Positions 42,393 through 52,255 of a stretch of DNA of 64,000 nucleotides are shown here, in pieces. Within the stretch, counting starts at the first letter, position 1. Every line of letters starts with the position of its first letter. Source of the stretch: Planctomycetota bacterium. GTDB taxonomy: Bacteria > Planctomycetota > UBA1135. The notes beneath the pieces are model-generated. The model searched no databases. It had not been told where the DNA came from and saw nothing but the letters and a program-made list of their open reading frames with translations. The DNA is taken from contig JAQBXR010000011.1 of the NCBI GenBank assembly GCA_027623295.1, positions 1-64,000 on the forward strand. The letters run 5' to 3'. A program made the position numbers and the translations under genes.

Positions 42393-43523
42393 ATGCTCAA
42401 CGTTGGCTTTGACATTCGCCCCGCCCTGTTCGATTACGCAGGTATTGGGCGCTACGTACGCGAGTTAGGCACTGCCCTCACCAAGATGGATGAGAGTGAC
42501 GGTCCCTTCCTCGAAATGTTCGCGCCTTCTTGGCGTGGCGGACGTCAGATCCCTCCTGGGTTAAAGGCCAGCCGTCATAAGATGAACTTTGGGTGGCTGC
42601 CCGGTCGCGTCATGGACAAGATTGCCCTGTTGCCCGGCATGGACGCTGGACGCTATCCCGCCAAGGTCGATGTCTTCCATTGGACCGACTACACCTACCC
42701 CTCGGTCAAGAGCGCAGCCAAGGTTATGACTTTGCACGATGCCGCGTTTGTGGCTGACCCGAAGTTTCATGGCTGGGATACTTCGGTCCTTCTAGATCGG
42801 GTAAGGCGTGCACTGCATTCTGCGGACCGCATCATTGTGGTGTCGGAGCCCGGACGTTACGACGCGGAATTGCTCGGCGCACACTCCGACAAAGTGGTGG
42901 TGGTGCCGCACGGTGTCAGTCCTTATTTCCGCCCGCCGGAGATGGAACTTGCCGATTCCGGTTTCTTGCTCACCGTTGGCACTTTGGAGCCGCGTAAAAA
43001 TTACATGCGTAGTTTGCGCGCTATGGAGCAAGCCTGGGATCGCGGCCTTGCACCAGACTGGCTGATTGTCGGACGCCCCGGCTGGGACCACGAAAAGTTT
43101 TTAGCCCAAATGGAAGCCTCGCGCCATCGTAAGCGGATCCGTTGGGTGCAAAGTGCGACCGATACGGAGCTACTGCGTTACTACCAAGGTGCAATGGCTT
43201 TGCTGTTCCCGTCTCTGCACGAAGGTTTTGGACTCGTGGTTTTGGAAGCCATGGCCTGTGGAACGCCCGCCATTGTGGGCAATCAAACCGCGCCGGCTTG
43301 GGTCGCTGGACATGCCGGTATGCGCGTAGATCCAAATTCGATTGATTCGATTTCGGAAGGCATCGAACGCATGGTTTCTGAGAATGCTTGGCGCAAACAA
43401 GCAGCCGCAGTCGGCGTAAAACGCGCCAAAGAATTCACTTGGGCGAAAGCTGCTGAACAAACCGTCGAAGTTTATGAGGCTGCAGTTGCTGCATACAAAA
43501 AAACTGCAGGAGTACTCGTCTAA
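42393..43523 (+). CDS. Glycosyltransferase family 4
   Basis: A 376-aa GT-B glycosyltransferase. The N-terminal RPALFDYAGIGRYVRELG acceptor-side motif and the donor-side HEGFGLVVLEAMACGTPAI (E-x7-E) are as in family 4 mannosyl/rhamnosyl transferases of polysaccharide synthesis. Sugar donor unknown. A short membrane protein gene overlaps its stop (TAATG). It is distant from the four-gene cluster at 52.7 kb but resembles those enzymes in layout. Confidence 0.9.
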   Translation: MLNVGFDIRPALFDYAGIGRYVRELGTALTKMDESDGPFLEMFAPSWRGGRQIPPGLKASRHKMNFGWLPGRVMDKIALLPGMDAGRYPAKVDVFHWTDYTYPSVKSAAKVMTLHDAAFVADPKFHGWDTSVLLDRVRRALHSADRIIVVSEPGRYDAELLGAHSDKVVVVPHGVSPYFRPPEMELADSGFLLTVGTLEPRKNYMRSLRAMEQAWDRGLAPDWLIVGRPGWDHEKFLAQMEASRHRKRIRWVQSATDTELLRYYQGAMALLFPSLHEGFGLVVLEAMACGTPAIVGNQTAPAWVAGHAGMRVDPNSIDSISEGIERMVSENAWRKQAAAVGVKRAKEFTWAKAAEQTVEVYEAAVAAYKKTAGVLV

Positions 43524-43789
43524 TGAACACCTTACTAATTCAGTTGGGCATGGGGAATGCCGCTTTTGCATTTGGCGAGTTGGCTTTCGTCTTTGTGATT
43601 GCACAATTAGCCGTCAACGTTGCCTGTGCGGTGGGCGTTGCCAATGCTTGCCAAAAGCTGGAAGCTAATGGACGCGAACCGGTCATGGTGCCACGCTTAG
43701 TTTGGATTGTCGCGACCTTCTTCACCGGACTATTTGGCGTGCTGATTTACTGGGCGATGCACCACTCCACGCTTAGTCGTGAGCCTTAA
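43523..43789 (+). CDS. Small two-helix membrane protein, unknown
   Basis: An 88-aa protein with two hydrophobic segments (FAFGELAFVFVIAQLAVNVA; LVWIVATFFTGLFGVLIYWAM) and a charged loop. It starts at ATG 43523 inside TAATG of the glycosyltransferase gene, so translation is coupled. No family recognised. Confidence 0.65.
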   Translation: MNTLLIQLGMGNAAFAFGELAFVFVIAQLAVNVACAVGVANACQKLEANGREPVMVPRLVWIVATFFTGLFGVLIYWAMHHSTLSREP

Positions 43790-43815
43790 GTGTTCTTAAG
43801 CTAGAACGGATTCTC

Positions 43816-44316
43816 TTAAAGCGAGCCCGCTAAGTAGCGGATGCCAACCACCACTCCGTACATGACGCCAAGGCCGACGGCGAGAATGAGGAGTTGGATG
43901 CCTAGCGGTTGCTGGCTGAGGTCACCTAGACCGCTGGAGCGGCCATCGCCAGTCATCTCGCGCCGTAGACGTGCGCGTGCACGTTCTGATTCGGACACGG
44001 CGGGTGCTGGAGAAGCGGTGGAAGCTGTGGGTGCAGCGGCTGGGGCTTGGTCGATGACATCGAACGCAACCGCACCTAGGGTGACCAGATCACCGGGACG
44101 AATGAGGAAGCGTTGTTTGCGTTTACCGTTCTGGAAAATGCCGTTGGAGGAACCAAGATCTAGCAACTCAAACGCGCGACCGGTTTGCTTAACTTCAGCG
44201 TGACGTCGGGAAATGCTGCCATCGTCCACTTTGACGGCGCAGCTATCCAAACGGCCAAACACCATGCCATCGACCAAGTCGATTTTCTCTCCGGTTTCGC
44301 GGCGGCGCAGTTCCAT
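43816..44316 (-). CDS. FHA-domain protein with C-terminal membrane anchor
   Basis: A 166-aa protein. Residues 1-90 form a forkhead-associated domain: VFGRLDSCAVKVDDGSISRRH, with the phosphothreonine-binding Arg, Ser and His of the GR..S..H pattern, and LGSSNGIFQNG. A Pro/Ala-rich linker and a C-terminal membrane helix (LLILAVGLGVMYGVVVG) follow. It should bind Thr-phosphorylated partners at the membrane. It is divergent from the ABC ATPase (23 bp between starts). Confidence 0.9.
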   Translation of the reverse strand: MELRRRETGEKIDLVDGMVFGRLDSCAVKVDDGSISRRHAEVKQTGRAFELLDLGSSNGIFQNGKRKQRFLIRPGDLVTLGAVAFDVIDQAPAAAPTASTASPAPAVSESERARARLRREMTGDGRSSGLGDLSQQPLGIQLLILAVGLGVMYGVVVGIRYLAGSL

Positions 44317-44339
44317 GGCCCATACTTTAAAGCTTCCGT

Positions 44340-44990
44340 ATGATGAATGCAGCGAGTTCGTCCACGACGCCCTCCTTCGGCATGACGCAAAGTCCCGTCC
44401 TTGAAGTTCAGCAACTCGGCTTAAGCCGTGGCGGTCGCAGCTTGATTGTGCCTCTAGATTTGCAACTGCTCGCTGGCGAACGAGGTTTGTTGCATGGCGG
44501 TAATGGCAGCGGCAAAACCACCTTCATGGAAACCTTGTGCGGCTTGTTGCCGACCACCGAAGGCAGCGTGCACCACCTTGGACGCATTGGCTATGTGCCG
44601 CAAGAACCAAACTTTCCAGATCACCTCACTTGCACGGATTATCTAAAACAACTGCATCAGCTTGGTGGCCGTGGAAGAGCGAAACGCAAAGCTGAAGTGG
44701 GCCTTACATTACAGCAGTTCCAGCTTCAAAAACATGCTTTCGACTGCATTGGAAGCCTTTCCCGAGGATGGCGCCAACGCATGAACTTGGCCCGCGCCTG
44801 GCTGGGCTCACCAGAGTTGTTGCTCTTGGATGAACCGCAAACCGCGCTCGACCCAAGCGGCATGTCTGCCTTACGCGAAGCCATCGCCCAAGCTGGACAG
44901 AGTGCCGTCCTCATCGTCGCCCCCCAAGGTGTCGGTTGCGATGATTTAGCACCTCTCCTTGCCAAGCTCCAAACTCCGGAGTCTGTATGA
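44340..44990 (+). CDS. ABC transporter ATP-binding protein
   Basis: A 216-aa single ABC domain: Walker A HGGNGSGKTTFMETL, Q-loop YVPQEPN, signature GSLSRGWRQRMNLARA (SRGWRQ in place of LSGGQ-like consensus), Walker B ELLLLDEPQTALD. Close in size to CcmA/NatA-like exporters' ATPases. The next gene overlaps by ATGA and encodes a membrane protein, likely its permease. Substrate unknown. Confidence 0.92.
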   Translation: MMNAASSSTTPSFGMTQSPVLEVQQLGLSRGGRSLIVPLDLQLLAGERGLLHGGNGSGKTTFMETLCGLLPTTEGSVHHLGRIGYVPQEPNFPDHLTCTDYLKQLHQLGGRGRAKRKAEVGLTLQQFQLQKHAFDCIGSLSRGWRQRMNLARAWLGSPELLLLDEPQTALDPSGMSALREAIAQAGQSAVLIVAPQGVGCDDLAPLLAKLQTPESV

Positions 44991-46039
44991 GTCCCATGCT
45001 CCGAGGATTCCTGCGCGAAGTTTTGCCGTGGACCTGGCAACTCTTCTTTGTACTCGCTGTATTCACGGCCGCATCGCTCAGTTTCGATGCTTCGCTCGGC
45101 GCACATTCCCTAGGCACCTACCTGGCTTACCTCAGTCTCTTGCCAATTGCGCTGTTGTTCCGCATCGGCACCGTGCTCGATCGGCGCGCGCAACAAGGCT
45201 GGCCGCAACAAGAAATTCTGCGCGACCCAACGGCACGCAAGGCTCCGCTCACCGAAATGGTTGCAAGCGGCATCCTGCTCAGCGGCGTGCTTTTGCTCGG
45301 CATGGCTCCCCTTGCAACCGGCTTCTATGCCATGCCCGACGCCTCGTCTGGACTCTACCCCGTGCATGTGGAGTTCGAGAACACCGCTGATGGCACCGAA
45401 CGGTGGCTTTTTGATTTGGGGTCCACCGTTCCTACAACCGCGCGCCTGCACCTCACTTTGGATTGGTCCGAAGCCACCGTTTCCGCCAAGGACGCAAAGC
45501 TGCAAGCCCCCGATGATCGCTTCGTAAAACCAGTTCCCGGCGAACTCGTGCATTGGAGTGTCTCACCCAACGAAGCCCGGGTCGGAAAACTTGTCTTGCA
45601 ACCGAACTCGCAATCCGGCCTCATCCTACGCAAACAGCTCTGTCGACTAGAAATCCCGCGCCCCACCGCCGACGCCCTGCCGCGTTTGCTCTTCCATCAG
45701 TTTCTATTCTTCCTGCCACTGTTCGCCATCCTTCTAGCCTGGTTCCGCTGCGGCCGGATCCGCGGCACGCTTAGTGCAATGGCCACTTTCACGATTGCGA
45801 GCCTTGCCGCCCTGCCACTTAGCCCGGTGGATCTCGGGAGTGGCCCGGTTGCAGCACTCGCCAAAATATTGGTGCTGCTCAAAATCGCCTTGCCGCCGGT
45901 AGAAGGTTTACTCGCCACCGGCCACCGCTTCGAACGCCTCGCCGACACCACTCCAGACCTCGGCAGTTTGAGTTGGCTTTTGCTCGGCACCCTCGCTTTA
46001 TGGTTAGCTTGCCGACGTCGCCCCGCGCGCCAAGGATGA
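44987..46039 (+). CDS. Polytopic membrane protein, likely ABC-2-type permease partner
   Basis: A 350-aa membrane protein. Two helices precede and four follow a periplasmic beta-rich domain of about 150 residues (VHVEFENTADGTERWLFDLG, LHLTLDWSEATVS). Hydrophobic segments include LGTYLAYLSLLPIALLF and FLFFLPLFAILLAWF. Its start overlaps the ABC ATPase stop (ATGA) and its stop overlaps the next gene (ATGA), so it is the probable membrane component. It has no clear family motif. Confidence 0.7.
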   Translation: MSPMLRGFLREVLPWTWQLFFVLAVFTAASLSFDASLGAHSLGTYLAYLSLLPIALLFRIGTVLDRRAQQGWPQQEILRDPTARKAPLTEMVASGILLSGVLLLGMAPLATGFYAMPDASSGLYPVHVEFENTADGTERWLFDLGSTVPTTARLHLTLDWSEATVSAKDAKLQAPDDRFVKPVPGELVHWSVSPNEARVGKLVLQPNSQSGLILRKQLCRLEIPRPTADALPRLLFHQFLFFLPLFAILLAWFRCGRIRGTLSAMATFTIASLAALPLSPVDLGSGPVAALAKILVLLKIALPPVEGLLATGHRFERLADTTPDLGSLSWLLLGTLALWLACRRRPARQG

Positions 46040-46647
46040 AACGCAAGCTTCCAAACACCGCGCAAATTCTGGCCGTCGGCTTAATTCTTCTTGGGCTTGC
46101 AGGGGCCAGTCTTGGAACCACCCAGCCGCTTGGCGCCCGCTCCTGGCAAGGCCTCCAGGGCTGGTGGACCTTGCGCCGCTATCACCAAGCCGAGGCCGAC
46201 ACCGATCTTCCCGCTCTACTCGCACTCGGGAAGGAGCATTTGCGCCTCACAGGTCAGGGCGATGCCCTCGAATTCGCGGTCTACAAGGTGGCTTACGGCG
46301 CCTCGGGTCCATCCAGCAACCGCCTCCCCTCCGATGCCCTCTATTGGGCGCAAACCGGCCTTCAAGCACTGGACACCTCCATTAATCAGATGCCAGACCC
46401 CTGGAGTAGCCTCCAGATACAAGCCTATACCCTGGTGGAGCGCGTTTTCCCACTCACCCAATCTCCTGAGGATCTCTATGCCGGCCTCCGCGCCATGGAG
46501 GACCGTCTAGCGGCTGGCGGTGGCCTCGCACCTAGCTCGAGTGGCCTGTCAGCGCTCTACAAGAGCTTTCTGGCGCTGCCACCATCGGAGCGCAACCCTT
46601 TCATTCTCAAGCGGTTAGAGCGAAACATAATCCCAGAGGACGAATAG
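46036..46647 (+). CDS. Membrane-anchored helical protein of unknown function
   Basis: A 203-aa protein with an N-terminal membrane anchor (ILAVGLILLGLAGASLG) and a periplasmic helical repeat-like region (LPALLALGKEHLRLTGQGDA, SDALYWAQTGLQALDTS) that looks TPR-like. It starts at ATG 46036, overlapping the permease stop as ATGA, so it is the third gene of the ABC operon. A role as a partner of that transporter is inferred. Confidence 0.65.
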   Translation: MKRKLPNTAQILAVGLILLGLAGASLGTTQPLGARSWQGLQGWWTLRRYHQAEADTDLPALLALGKEHLRLTGQGDALEFAVYKVAYGASGPSSNRLPSDALYWAQTGLQALDTSINQMPDPWSSLQIQAYTLVERVFPLTQSPEDLYAGLRAMEDRLAAGGGLAPSSSGLSALYKSFLALPPSERNPFILKRLERNIIPEDE

Positions 46648-46673
46648 CTCTATAGCCCTTACAATCCTCGACG

Positions 46674-47318
46674 ATGGAATCAGTCCTTGAGCACATGGCA
46701 CAGAATCCCGAGTTATGGGCATTCTTGTTACTTGTGGCATGCGGACTTGGGTTACCGCCATGGTCGGAAGAGCTGGTCATTCTCGGCTCTGGATATTTCG
46801 TAGCCTCGGGCGAACTCAGCTACCTTTCCGCCGTCATCTGGTGCTGGGCAGGAATTTTGGCTGGCGATACCGTCATCTTTAGCCTCGGACGCTTTGTCGG
46901 AGATCGAGTCTACCACTGGCCGGTTCTACGCAGCCACCTCCGCCCCGCCCGACGTCGCCGGTTCAATAGCAGCTTCCTAAAGCGCGGAACCAAGGTGGTG
47001 TTTATCGCCCGATTCTTCCCAGGGGTCCGCATGGTGGCCTATTTAGTCGCCGGCAATCTCGGCATGAAGTATTGGAAGTTCGTGCTGCTGGATTCCATCG
47101 GCGCTGCGCTTATCGTGCCGATTTCGGTCTATATAGGCTGGAAATTCGCCTCAAACCTGGACCATGTCCTGGATTTGATGCACCAATATCGCGTTCCACT
47201 GGCCATCGTTGGTGCCCTGGTTCTTGCATTCGCTTGGGTGCGCCTTGGGCGGGCGCGCAAGGAAAAACTCCTGCGCATTTTGAGAATGCGTAAAAATCGC
47301 GACAAAAGCGGTTCTTAG
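46674..47318 (+). CDS. DedA/SNARE-associated (VTT) family membrane protein
   Basis: A 214-aa protein of the DedA family: [20 protein letters not shown] (the E in the first re-entrant loop), [18 protein letters not shown], the basic [19 protein letters not shown] and a final membrane helix. DedA proteins flip or recycle lipid carriers (undecaprenyl phosphate or phosphatidylethanolamine). It follows the ABC operon by 26 bp and precedes the pyrophosphatase. Confidence 0.9.
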   Translation: MESVLEHMAQNPELWAFLLLVACGLGLPPWSEELVILGSGYFVASGELSYLSAVIWCWAGILAGDTVIFSLGRFVGDRVYHWPVLRSHLRPARRRRFNSSFLKRGTKVVFIARFFPGVRMVAYLVAGNLGMKYWKFVLLDSIGAALIVPISVYIGWKFASNLDHVLDLMHQYRVPLAIVGALVLAFAWVRLGRARKEKLLRILRMRKNRDKSGS

Positions 47319-47437
47319 GCCGGTTTCCCCTACCCCTATTTGGCGTGGAGTCGTTAAAATCCGCGCTTCGCTTTTCCTCCCGAACCCTCAAATTTGAGCG
47401 TGGGACGAATTCCCCCCCCCTCCAATCGAAAACGTCG

Positions 47438-49480
47438 ATGGACCAAATAACCAACATTCTTCCTTGGATCGGAACCGCGGCCGCGCTTGTCATGGCCGCT
47501 CTGGTCTACGCCAAAGTCATGGCTGCTCCGGCAGGCAACGACACCATGCAAAGCCTTGCGTCTGCCATCCAAGATGGTGCGCGTGCTTTCCTAATCACTG
47601 AATACAAGCTCCTCGCAGTGTTCGTGGTCGTGGTCGGCGGAGGCCTCTACGTATTGCCAGAAGGCGGCGGTCTGCACACCATGATCGCCTTTTTCACGGG
47701 TGCTTTTGCTTCAGCACTTGCTGGCTGGATTGGTATGTACACCGCCACGCGCGCGGCAGTACGCACCACGGAAGCCGCCCGGACAAGCCTCGCCGGTGCG
47801 CTCAAGATTGCGTTTGGCTCGGGCACGGTCATGGGTATGACGGTGGTTGGTCTCGGCGTACTTGGCATCGCAGTGTTCTTCCTAGGATTTCACTACGAAC
47901 TTCAACAAATCCTTGGCTTTAGTTTTGGCGCCTCGGCGATTGCATTATTCGCACGCGTCGGCGGTGGCATTTTCACCAAGGCTGCTGACGTTGGCGCCGA
48001 CTTGGTAGGCAAGGTCGAAGCTGGTATCCCCGAAGACGATATTCGTAACCCTGCCACCATTGCCGACAACGTAGGCGATAACGTGGGCGACGTCGCCGGC
48101 ATGGGCGCTGACTTGTTTGAGTCTTATGTCGGGTCCATCATCGCAACCATGATTCTTGGTGCGGCTTTCGCCACTGGCGATATCCCTCTTACGGATCAAC
48201 CACTCGTGGTCCTGCCACTGTCCATTGCGGCGGTCGGCGTGATTGCTTCCATCGTGGGAACCTTCTTCGTTTCCACCAACGATGAAAGCAAAATCCACGG
48301 CGCCCTGTTCAAGGGTCTCATCATTGCTTCCATCGTCTTGTTGGGTTTTGCTTACTACCTAACCAACATGTCTGGTGCTGATTTTGGTGACATGAGCAAC
48401 ATGAACTTGTTCTACTGCATTGCAGCTGGACTTGCTTCGGGTGTGATTATCGGAAAAATCACCGAGTACTACACTGCTATGGAGTGCAAGCCGGTGAAAA
48501 CAATCGCCGAGCAAGCCAACACTGGGGAAGCTACCACGATCATTTCTGGACTAGCTGTCGGCATGAAGTCCACTGGTCTTCCAGTCATCGTCATCTGTGC
48601 AACGATCGCAATCTCCCATTACCTATGCGGTACTTACGGCATCGCCCTGGCAGCGGTTGGCATGCTTTCGACTTTGGGCATTTCACTCGGCGTCGACGCT
48701 TACGGCCCGGTTGCTGACAACGCTGGCGGCATGGCTGAAATGGCTGGCTTGCCTCCCGAAGTTCGCGAGCGCACCGACTCACTTGACGCTGTAGGTAACA
48801 CTACTGCGGCGATTGGTAAAGGTTTCGCGATTGGTTCTGCTGCGCTTACTGCGTTGGCATTCTTTGCGGCTTACGCTGCCGGCGCCGGCGATGTCGACCT
48901 CGGCATCGATAACCCAGAAGTGGTCATCGGCATGTTCATCGGCGCGATGTTGCCGTTCTTGTTTGCCGCAATGACCATGGAAGCTGTGGGTAAAGCAGCC
49001 TTCGCAATGATTGACGAAGTCCGTCGTCAGTTCCGCGAGATTCCTGGCATCATGGAATACAAAGGCGAGAAGGGCGCTCCAAACCGTCCCGATTACGATG
49101 CTTGCGTGGCCATCTCTACCAAGAGTTCCATGCGACAAATGATCATGCCTGGCGTGCTTGCCATTGCAGCCCCTATTGTTGTCGGCATGTTCGGCGGCGT
49201 AGTGATGCTTGGCGGCCTTCTTGCTGGCTCACTTGCTGCTGGAGTGATGATGGCCATCTTCATGTCCAACGCAGGTGGTGCATGGGATAACGCTAAGAAA
49301 CTCATCGAGACTGGTGAGCACGGCGGCAAAGGCTCCGATGCACACAAAGCAGCAGTGGTTGGCGATACCGTCGGTGACCCGTTCAAAGACACCTCCGGCC
49401 CAGCCTTGAACATCTTGTTGAAGCTGATGTCTGTGGTGTCGGTACTGCTGTTGCCTTTCTTCATTGAGTTCAACAAGTAA
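47438..49480 (+). CDS. hppA: Membrane-bound ion-translocating pyrophosphatase (HppA type)
   Basis: A 680-aa integral membrane protein that hydrolyses PPi and pumps H+ or Na+. It has the PPi/Mg-binding [18 protein letters not shown], the [20 protein letters not shown] motif, and near the C-terminus [19 protein letters not shown]. The sequence [11 protein letters not shown] has Ala where K+-independent enzymes have Lys, which points to the K+-dependent class. ATG 47438 gives the normal N-terminus. A poly-C tract (47412-47420) precedes it. RsfS follows 11 bp later. Together with the soluble pyrophosphatase remnant at 30691 it may be the sole PPi hydrolase here. Confidence 0.95.
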   Translation: MDQITNILPWIGTAAALVMAALVYAKVMAAPAGNDTMQSLASAIQDGARAFLITEYKLLAVFVVVVGGGLYVLPEGGGLHTMIAFFTGAFASALAGWIGMYTATRAAVRTTEAARTSLAGALKIAFGSGTVMGMTVVGLGVLGIAVFFLGFHYELQQILGFSFGASAIALFARVGGGIFTKAADVGADLVGKVEAGIPEDDIRNPATIADNVGDNVGDVAGMGADLFESYVGSIIATMILGAAFATGDIPLTDQPLVVLPLSIAAVGVIASIVGTFFVSTNDESKIHGALFKGLIIASIVLLGFAYYLTNMSGADFGDMSNMNLFYCIAAGLASGVIIGKITEYYTAMECKPVKTIAEQANTGEATTIISGLAVGMKSTGLPVIVICATIAISHYLCGTYGIALAAVGMLSTLGISLGVDAYGPVADNAGGMAEMAGLPPEVRERTDSLDAVGNTTAAIGKGFAIGSAALTALAFFAAYAAGAGDVDLGIDNPEVVIGMFIGAMLPFLFAAMTMEAVGKAAFAMIDEVRRQFREIPGIMEYKGEKGAPNRPDYDACVAISTKSSMRQMIMPGVLAIAAPIVVGMFGGVVMLGGLLAGSLAAGVMMAIFMSNAGGAWDNAKKLIETGEHGGKGSDAHKAAVVGDTVGDPFKDTSGPALNILLKLMSVVSVLLLPFFIEFNK

Positions 49481-49491
49481 GGAATAAGCTG

Positions 49492-49860
49492 TTGATACCA
49501 AGCAACAGCGAAATTAAGTCTCGTGCACTAGCTGAAAAGCTGGCGCACGAAGCTTTCCTGCTGAAAGGCGAGAACATCCGCATTCTGAATGTGGGAGAGT
49601 TCTTGTTCCTCACCGATTACTTCTTGATCATCACCACACAGAGTGTGCGTCAAACCAAAGCTCTTGCCGAAAGTTTGAAGGTAATTGCCAAGCAGGAAAC
49701 CGGTTCCAAAGGCCACGACGAAGGTGCCGCAACCTCAAACTGGATGTTGGTGGACTTCGACAATGTGGTGGTGCATATCCTCACTGAGGAAGCCCGTGAG
49801 TTCTATGACCTCGACGGCCTTTGGGGCGATGCCGAGGAATTGGAGTTCGACCCAAGCTAA
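49492..49860 (+). CDS. rsfS: Ribosome silencing factor RsfS (Iojap)
   Basis: A 122-aa protein with the RsfS core: LNVGEFLFLTDYFLIITTQS, RQTKALAESLK, and the C-terminal SNWMLVDFDNVVVHILTEEA ending in REFYDLDGLWGDAE. It should bind ribosomal protein uL14 and block subunit joining in starvation. The start is TTG 49492 after TAAGGA; length is typical. It follows the pyrophosphatase gene by 11 bp. Confidence 0.95.
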   Translation: MIPSNSEIKSRALAEKLAHEAFLLKGENIRILNVGEFLFLTDYFLIITTQSVRQTKALAESLKVIAKQETGSKGHDEGAATSNWMLVDFDNVVVHILTEEAREFYDLDGLWGDAEELEFDPS

Positions 49861-49908
49861 AGCGTGACTCCACGACTAGGCTTTTCTTCAAAGTCAACCC
49901 CCTTCGAT

Positions 49909-50889
49909 TTAAGTCGTCGCGTAACGACTGCCGTCATCCGCGACGAGCACATACTCCGGCACACGCAGAGCCATCAGGGCGGCATTGCGTTCCCCTAACT
50001 CTCCCTTGGCTCGAGCCACGTTGCGATAGCCGACGGAGTAATCCACGCAGTAGGCATTCTTTTTAGGGCCAAGCGCCGCTTGAAAGGCGTGGTCGTGAAA
50101 GAGATAAGGTCCACGTTTCACCGCCCGATGTTCCGCATGCATAGCACGCCAAAAATGCCCGAACACCACCGCGGTCTCTTCTTGGTAAGTCTCCCACCAA
50201 GGCACCCGCTCAACATGGCGCATACGACCACCAGCACGAAAGGCCTCCGTGGTTTCGCGCTCCAATCCCGATGTCATGACGGTGACCGGATTGTCATTCT
50301 GCTGCGCAAGGTCAGCCGCCATGGACTTTCCCTCCACCCCAGCCGCAAGGCACGAAGCGGTAATGCTCTTCTCCGTTTCATAGAAGAGATTCGCCAAGGG
50401 TCTGTCTTCCCCGCGTAAAGCGTCCACCGCCGGGGCATGCCAACAAGCATGTGCCACGCGAAGATCCGACCGCTCGGCAGCCAAGGGCAGGGTCCGTAGG
50501 AAGACCAAGAGCTCTTCACGCATTTCATCATTCGCAAGAACTTGAGGAATTGCTTGGCCAGTGCCTCGAAGCTCCTGCTCCTTGCCAAAAAACCACTCGT
50601 TTCCGGCTCGTTTCTTGTCCAAGAGCAAGTTGAGTTCATGATTACCGAGCATGCAAAGCGCATTCCCATCCTGAATCATCCTCTGGACCCAAGCGACCAC
50701 TCCAGGGCTATCCGGTCCGCGGTCCACAAGGTCGCCCACGAACACCAGGAAGCGCCCCTCTGGGTGTGCGCCATCCTCTGCATACCCCAAATGCCCCACC
50801 AGGTCTTGAAGCGCCTCAAGCTCTCCGTGGACATCTCCAATCACGTCCAAGGGGCGGTCCTCAGGCAATTGCGCAATGTGGCGACACAT
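49909..50889 (-). CDS. Metallophosphoesterase (PPP-type phosphatase / Ap4A hydrolase-like)
   Basis: A 326-aa protein with the PPP-family metal motifs: VIGDVHGELEAL, FVGDLVDRGPDSPG, MLGNHELNL and later His residues. This pattern is shared by bacterial Ser/Thr phosphatases and PrpE-type diadenosine tetraphosphatases. Longer than PrpE (about 240 aa) because of a C-terminal extension (VVFGHFWRAMH, DHAFQAALGPKKNAYCVDYS). It is convergent with rsfS; the porin terminator lies 53 bp upstream of its start. Confidence 0.85.
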   Translation of the reverse strand: MCRHIAQLPEDRPLDVIGDVHGELEALQDLVGHLGYAEDGAHPEGRFLVFVGDLVDRGPDSPGVVAWVQRMIQDGNALCMLGNHELNLLLDKKRAGNEWFFGKEQELRGTGQAIPQVLANDEMREELLVFLRTLPLAAERSDLRVAHACWHAPAVDALRGEDRPLANLFYETEKSITASCLAAGVEGKSMAADLAQQNDNPVTVMTSGLERETTEAFRAGGRMRHVERVPWWETYQEETAVVFGHFWRAMHAEHRAVKRGPYLFHDHAFQAALGPKKNAYCVDYSVGYRNVARAKGELGERNAALMALRVPEYVLVADDGSRYATT

Positions 50890-50941
50890 AGCCAGGAAAT
50901 ATAACGCTGCGGCACCCCCGCACCGAGCAGTGCTTCCGGAG

Positions 50942-50979
50942 AAAAAAAGAAGACGGGCACCCCGAAGGATGCCCGTCTT
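50942..50979 (-). terminator. Rho-independent terminator of the porin gene
   Basis: Read on the minus strand, AAGACGGGCA pairs with TGCCCGTCTT (10 bp, 10-nt loop) and is followed by C and seven T residues. It begins about 20 bp after the porin stop at 50999. Confidence 0.92.
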
Positions 50980-50998
50980 ATATTTCGAAGTCCTAAGA

Positions 50999-52255
50999 CT
51001 ACTCGCCGAAGTTTAGGTCGAGGACAGCCCAGAAGGTGTCTTCGTCGCCGAAGGCACCGGTCTTTGCGTCAACCATTGCGTAGCCGAACCAACCCTCTAC
51101 GTTACCACCGAAGGTGGTTCCGAGGGAGATGTCAATCTCGTCCCATTCGATTGCACCAGTTTCAACGTTTGCGACTGCAACGCGACCGGTCCAACTTTCA
51201 GATGGGGAGAAGCTAAGGCCGATTTGCCAGGTGTCGGTGTCGGGGGTCCAAAGACCATCAGCGCCGAGGAGATCGGAGAAACCAGCTGCGTTGTGGTAAC
51301 GAGTGGTGCCGGTCGTCCTGAACTCTTCGTCCGAGCTCGAAATTGAAACGTCTAAGCCGCCGCTCTCCACACCAGGAATGCTCTCAAGAGCTTCAAGGTC
51401 GATGGTAGTAGCGATGTACCATGCGTCTCCATCTAGGAGATCACCCTGCTCGAACGTAGCGTACTCAGCTTCGTAACCGAAGCCCATGAACTCACCAGAG
51501 AGCAAGATGCCGAGCCAAGACTCGAACTCAGCGCCAGTGTCTTCGTTGCGGATCCAGTATGGAGCCAAATGCATAGGGCCGAGCTGCTCTACGTAATCGA
51601 AGACCCAATTAAAGCCTGCTACGTAAATGAAGTCGTCACCTTCATCAGTAAGAACGCCTGGACTTCCTACAGAATTGAAGCCATTCTCACGGCCAGTCAT
51701 CGCGGCGAAGTGGATGTTCAGGCCACCGGCTGGGTGGTTGTACCAGACACCAGCGTTCGTTGAAGGACGGTTGTCCCAGTCTTCGGAACCAAGAATACGA
51801 CCAGAACCTGCGGTGTAGTAATCACGACCGATCTTGGCAGTGCCGCCCTCGCCGAAAAGGCTATCGACAGAAACCCAAGAGCGGGTGAGCTGGAACGTAT
51901 CTTCTGGATCGTCGAAACGACCAGGAGTGTTACCCGAACCAGCGTCACCCCAGGTCTCGCGGCCGTTGAAGCCGACGAATGCCGTGGAGGACTCGGTTAC
52001 GTTAAAGGTGAAAGTCATACGTGCGCGGGTATCAACGTCGCGGTTGTTGGTTGCATTAGCGGTATCGCTATCAAACCAACGGTTACGAGTGCGGAAGTCA
52101 CCACCAATGGCGACGCCACTGTTACCGGTAGGAGCAGTAAGACCAGAGTTAAGATCAGCTAGAGCGCGCTCTAAGCTATCGTTTTGTTGTGCTACACCCT
52201 GACTAGTCAGAGTGATCGCAGCTACTGCTGCGAGAGTGAACAGGCGAACCTTCAT
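50999..52255 (-). CDS. Outer-membrane beta-barrel porin-like protein
   Basis: A 418-aa exported protein (signal MKVRLFTLAAVAAITLTSQG, AQQ after cleavage), with a short coiled segment (SLERALADLNSG) and then a long series of amphipathic beta strands rich in Gly, Asp, Phe, Tyr and Trp, ending WAVLDLNFG. This is the look of Gram-negative porins (alginate- or carbohydrate-porin size), though I cannot name the family. ATG 52255 has a good Shine-Dalgarno (AGAGGAAG, 8 nt). Its sequence, strong ribosome-binding site and strong terminator suggest high expression. A 414-bp gap lies upstream. Confidence 0.75.
   Translation of the reverse strand: MKVRLFTLAAVAAITLTSQGVAQQNDSLERALADLNSGLTAPTGNSGVAIGGDFRTRNRWFDSDTANATNNRDVDTRARMTFTFNVTESSTAFVGFNGRETWGDAGSGNTPGRFDDPEDTFQLTRSWVSVDSLFGEGGTAKIGRDYYTAGSGRILGSEDWDNRPSTNAGVWYNHPAGGLNIHFAAMTGRENGFNSVGSPGVLTDEGDDFIYVAGFNWVFDYVEQLGPMHLAPYWIRNEDTGAEFESWLGILLSGEFMGFGYEAEYATFEQGDLLDGDAWYIATTIDLEALESIPGVESGGLDVSISSSDEEFRTTGTTRYHNAAGFSDLLGADGLWTPDTDTWQIGLSFSPSESWTGRVAVANVETGAIEWDEIDISLGTTFGGNVEGWFGYAMVDAKTGAFGDEDTFWAVLDLNFGE

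Noticed and set aside
47412-47420. Poly-C tract upstream of hppA as a phase-variation tract
   Set aside because: It lies in the leader, no contingency-type gene is involved, and one tract without variants is not evidence.
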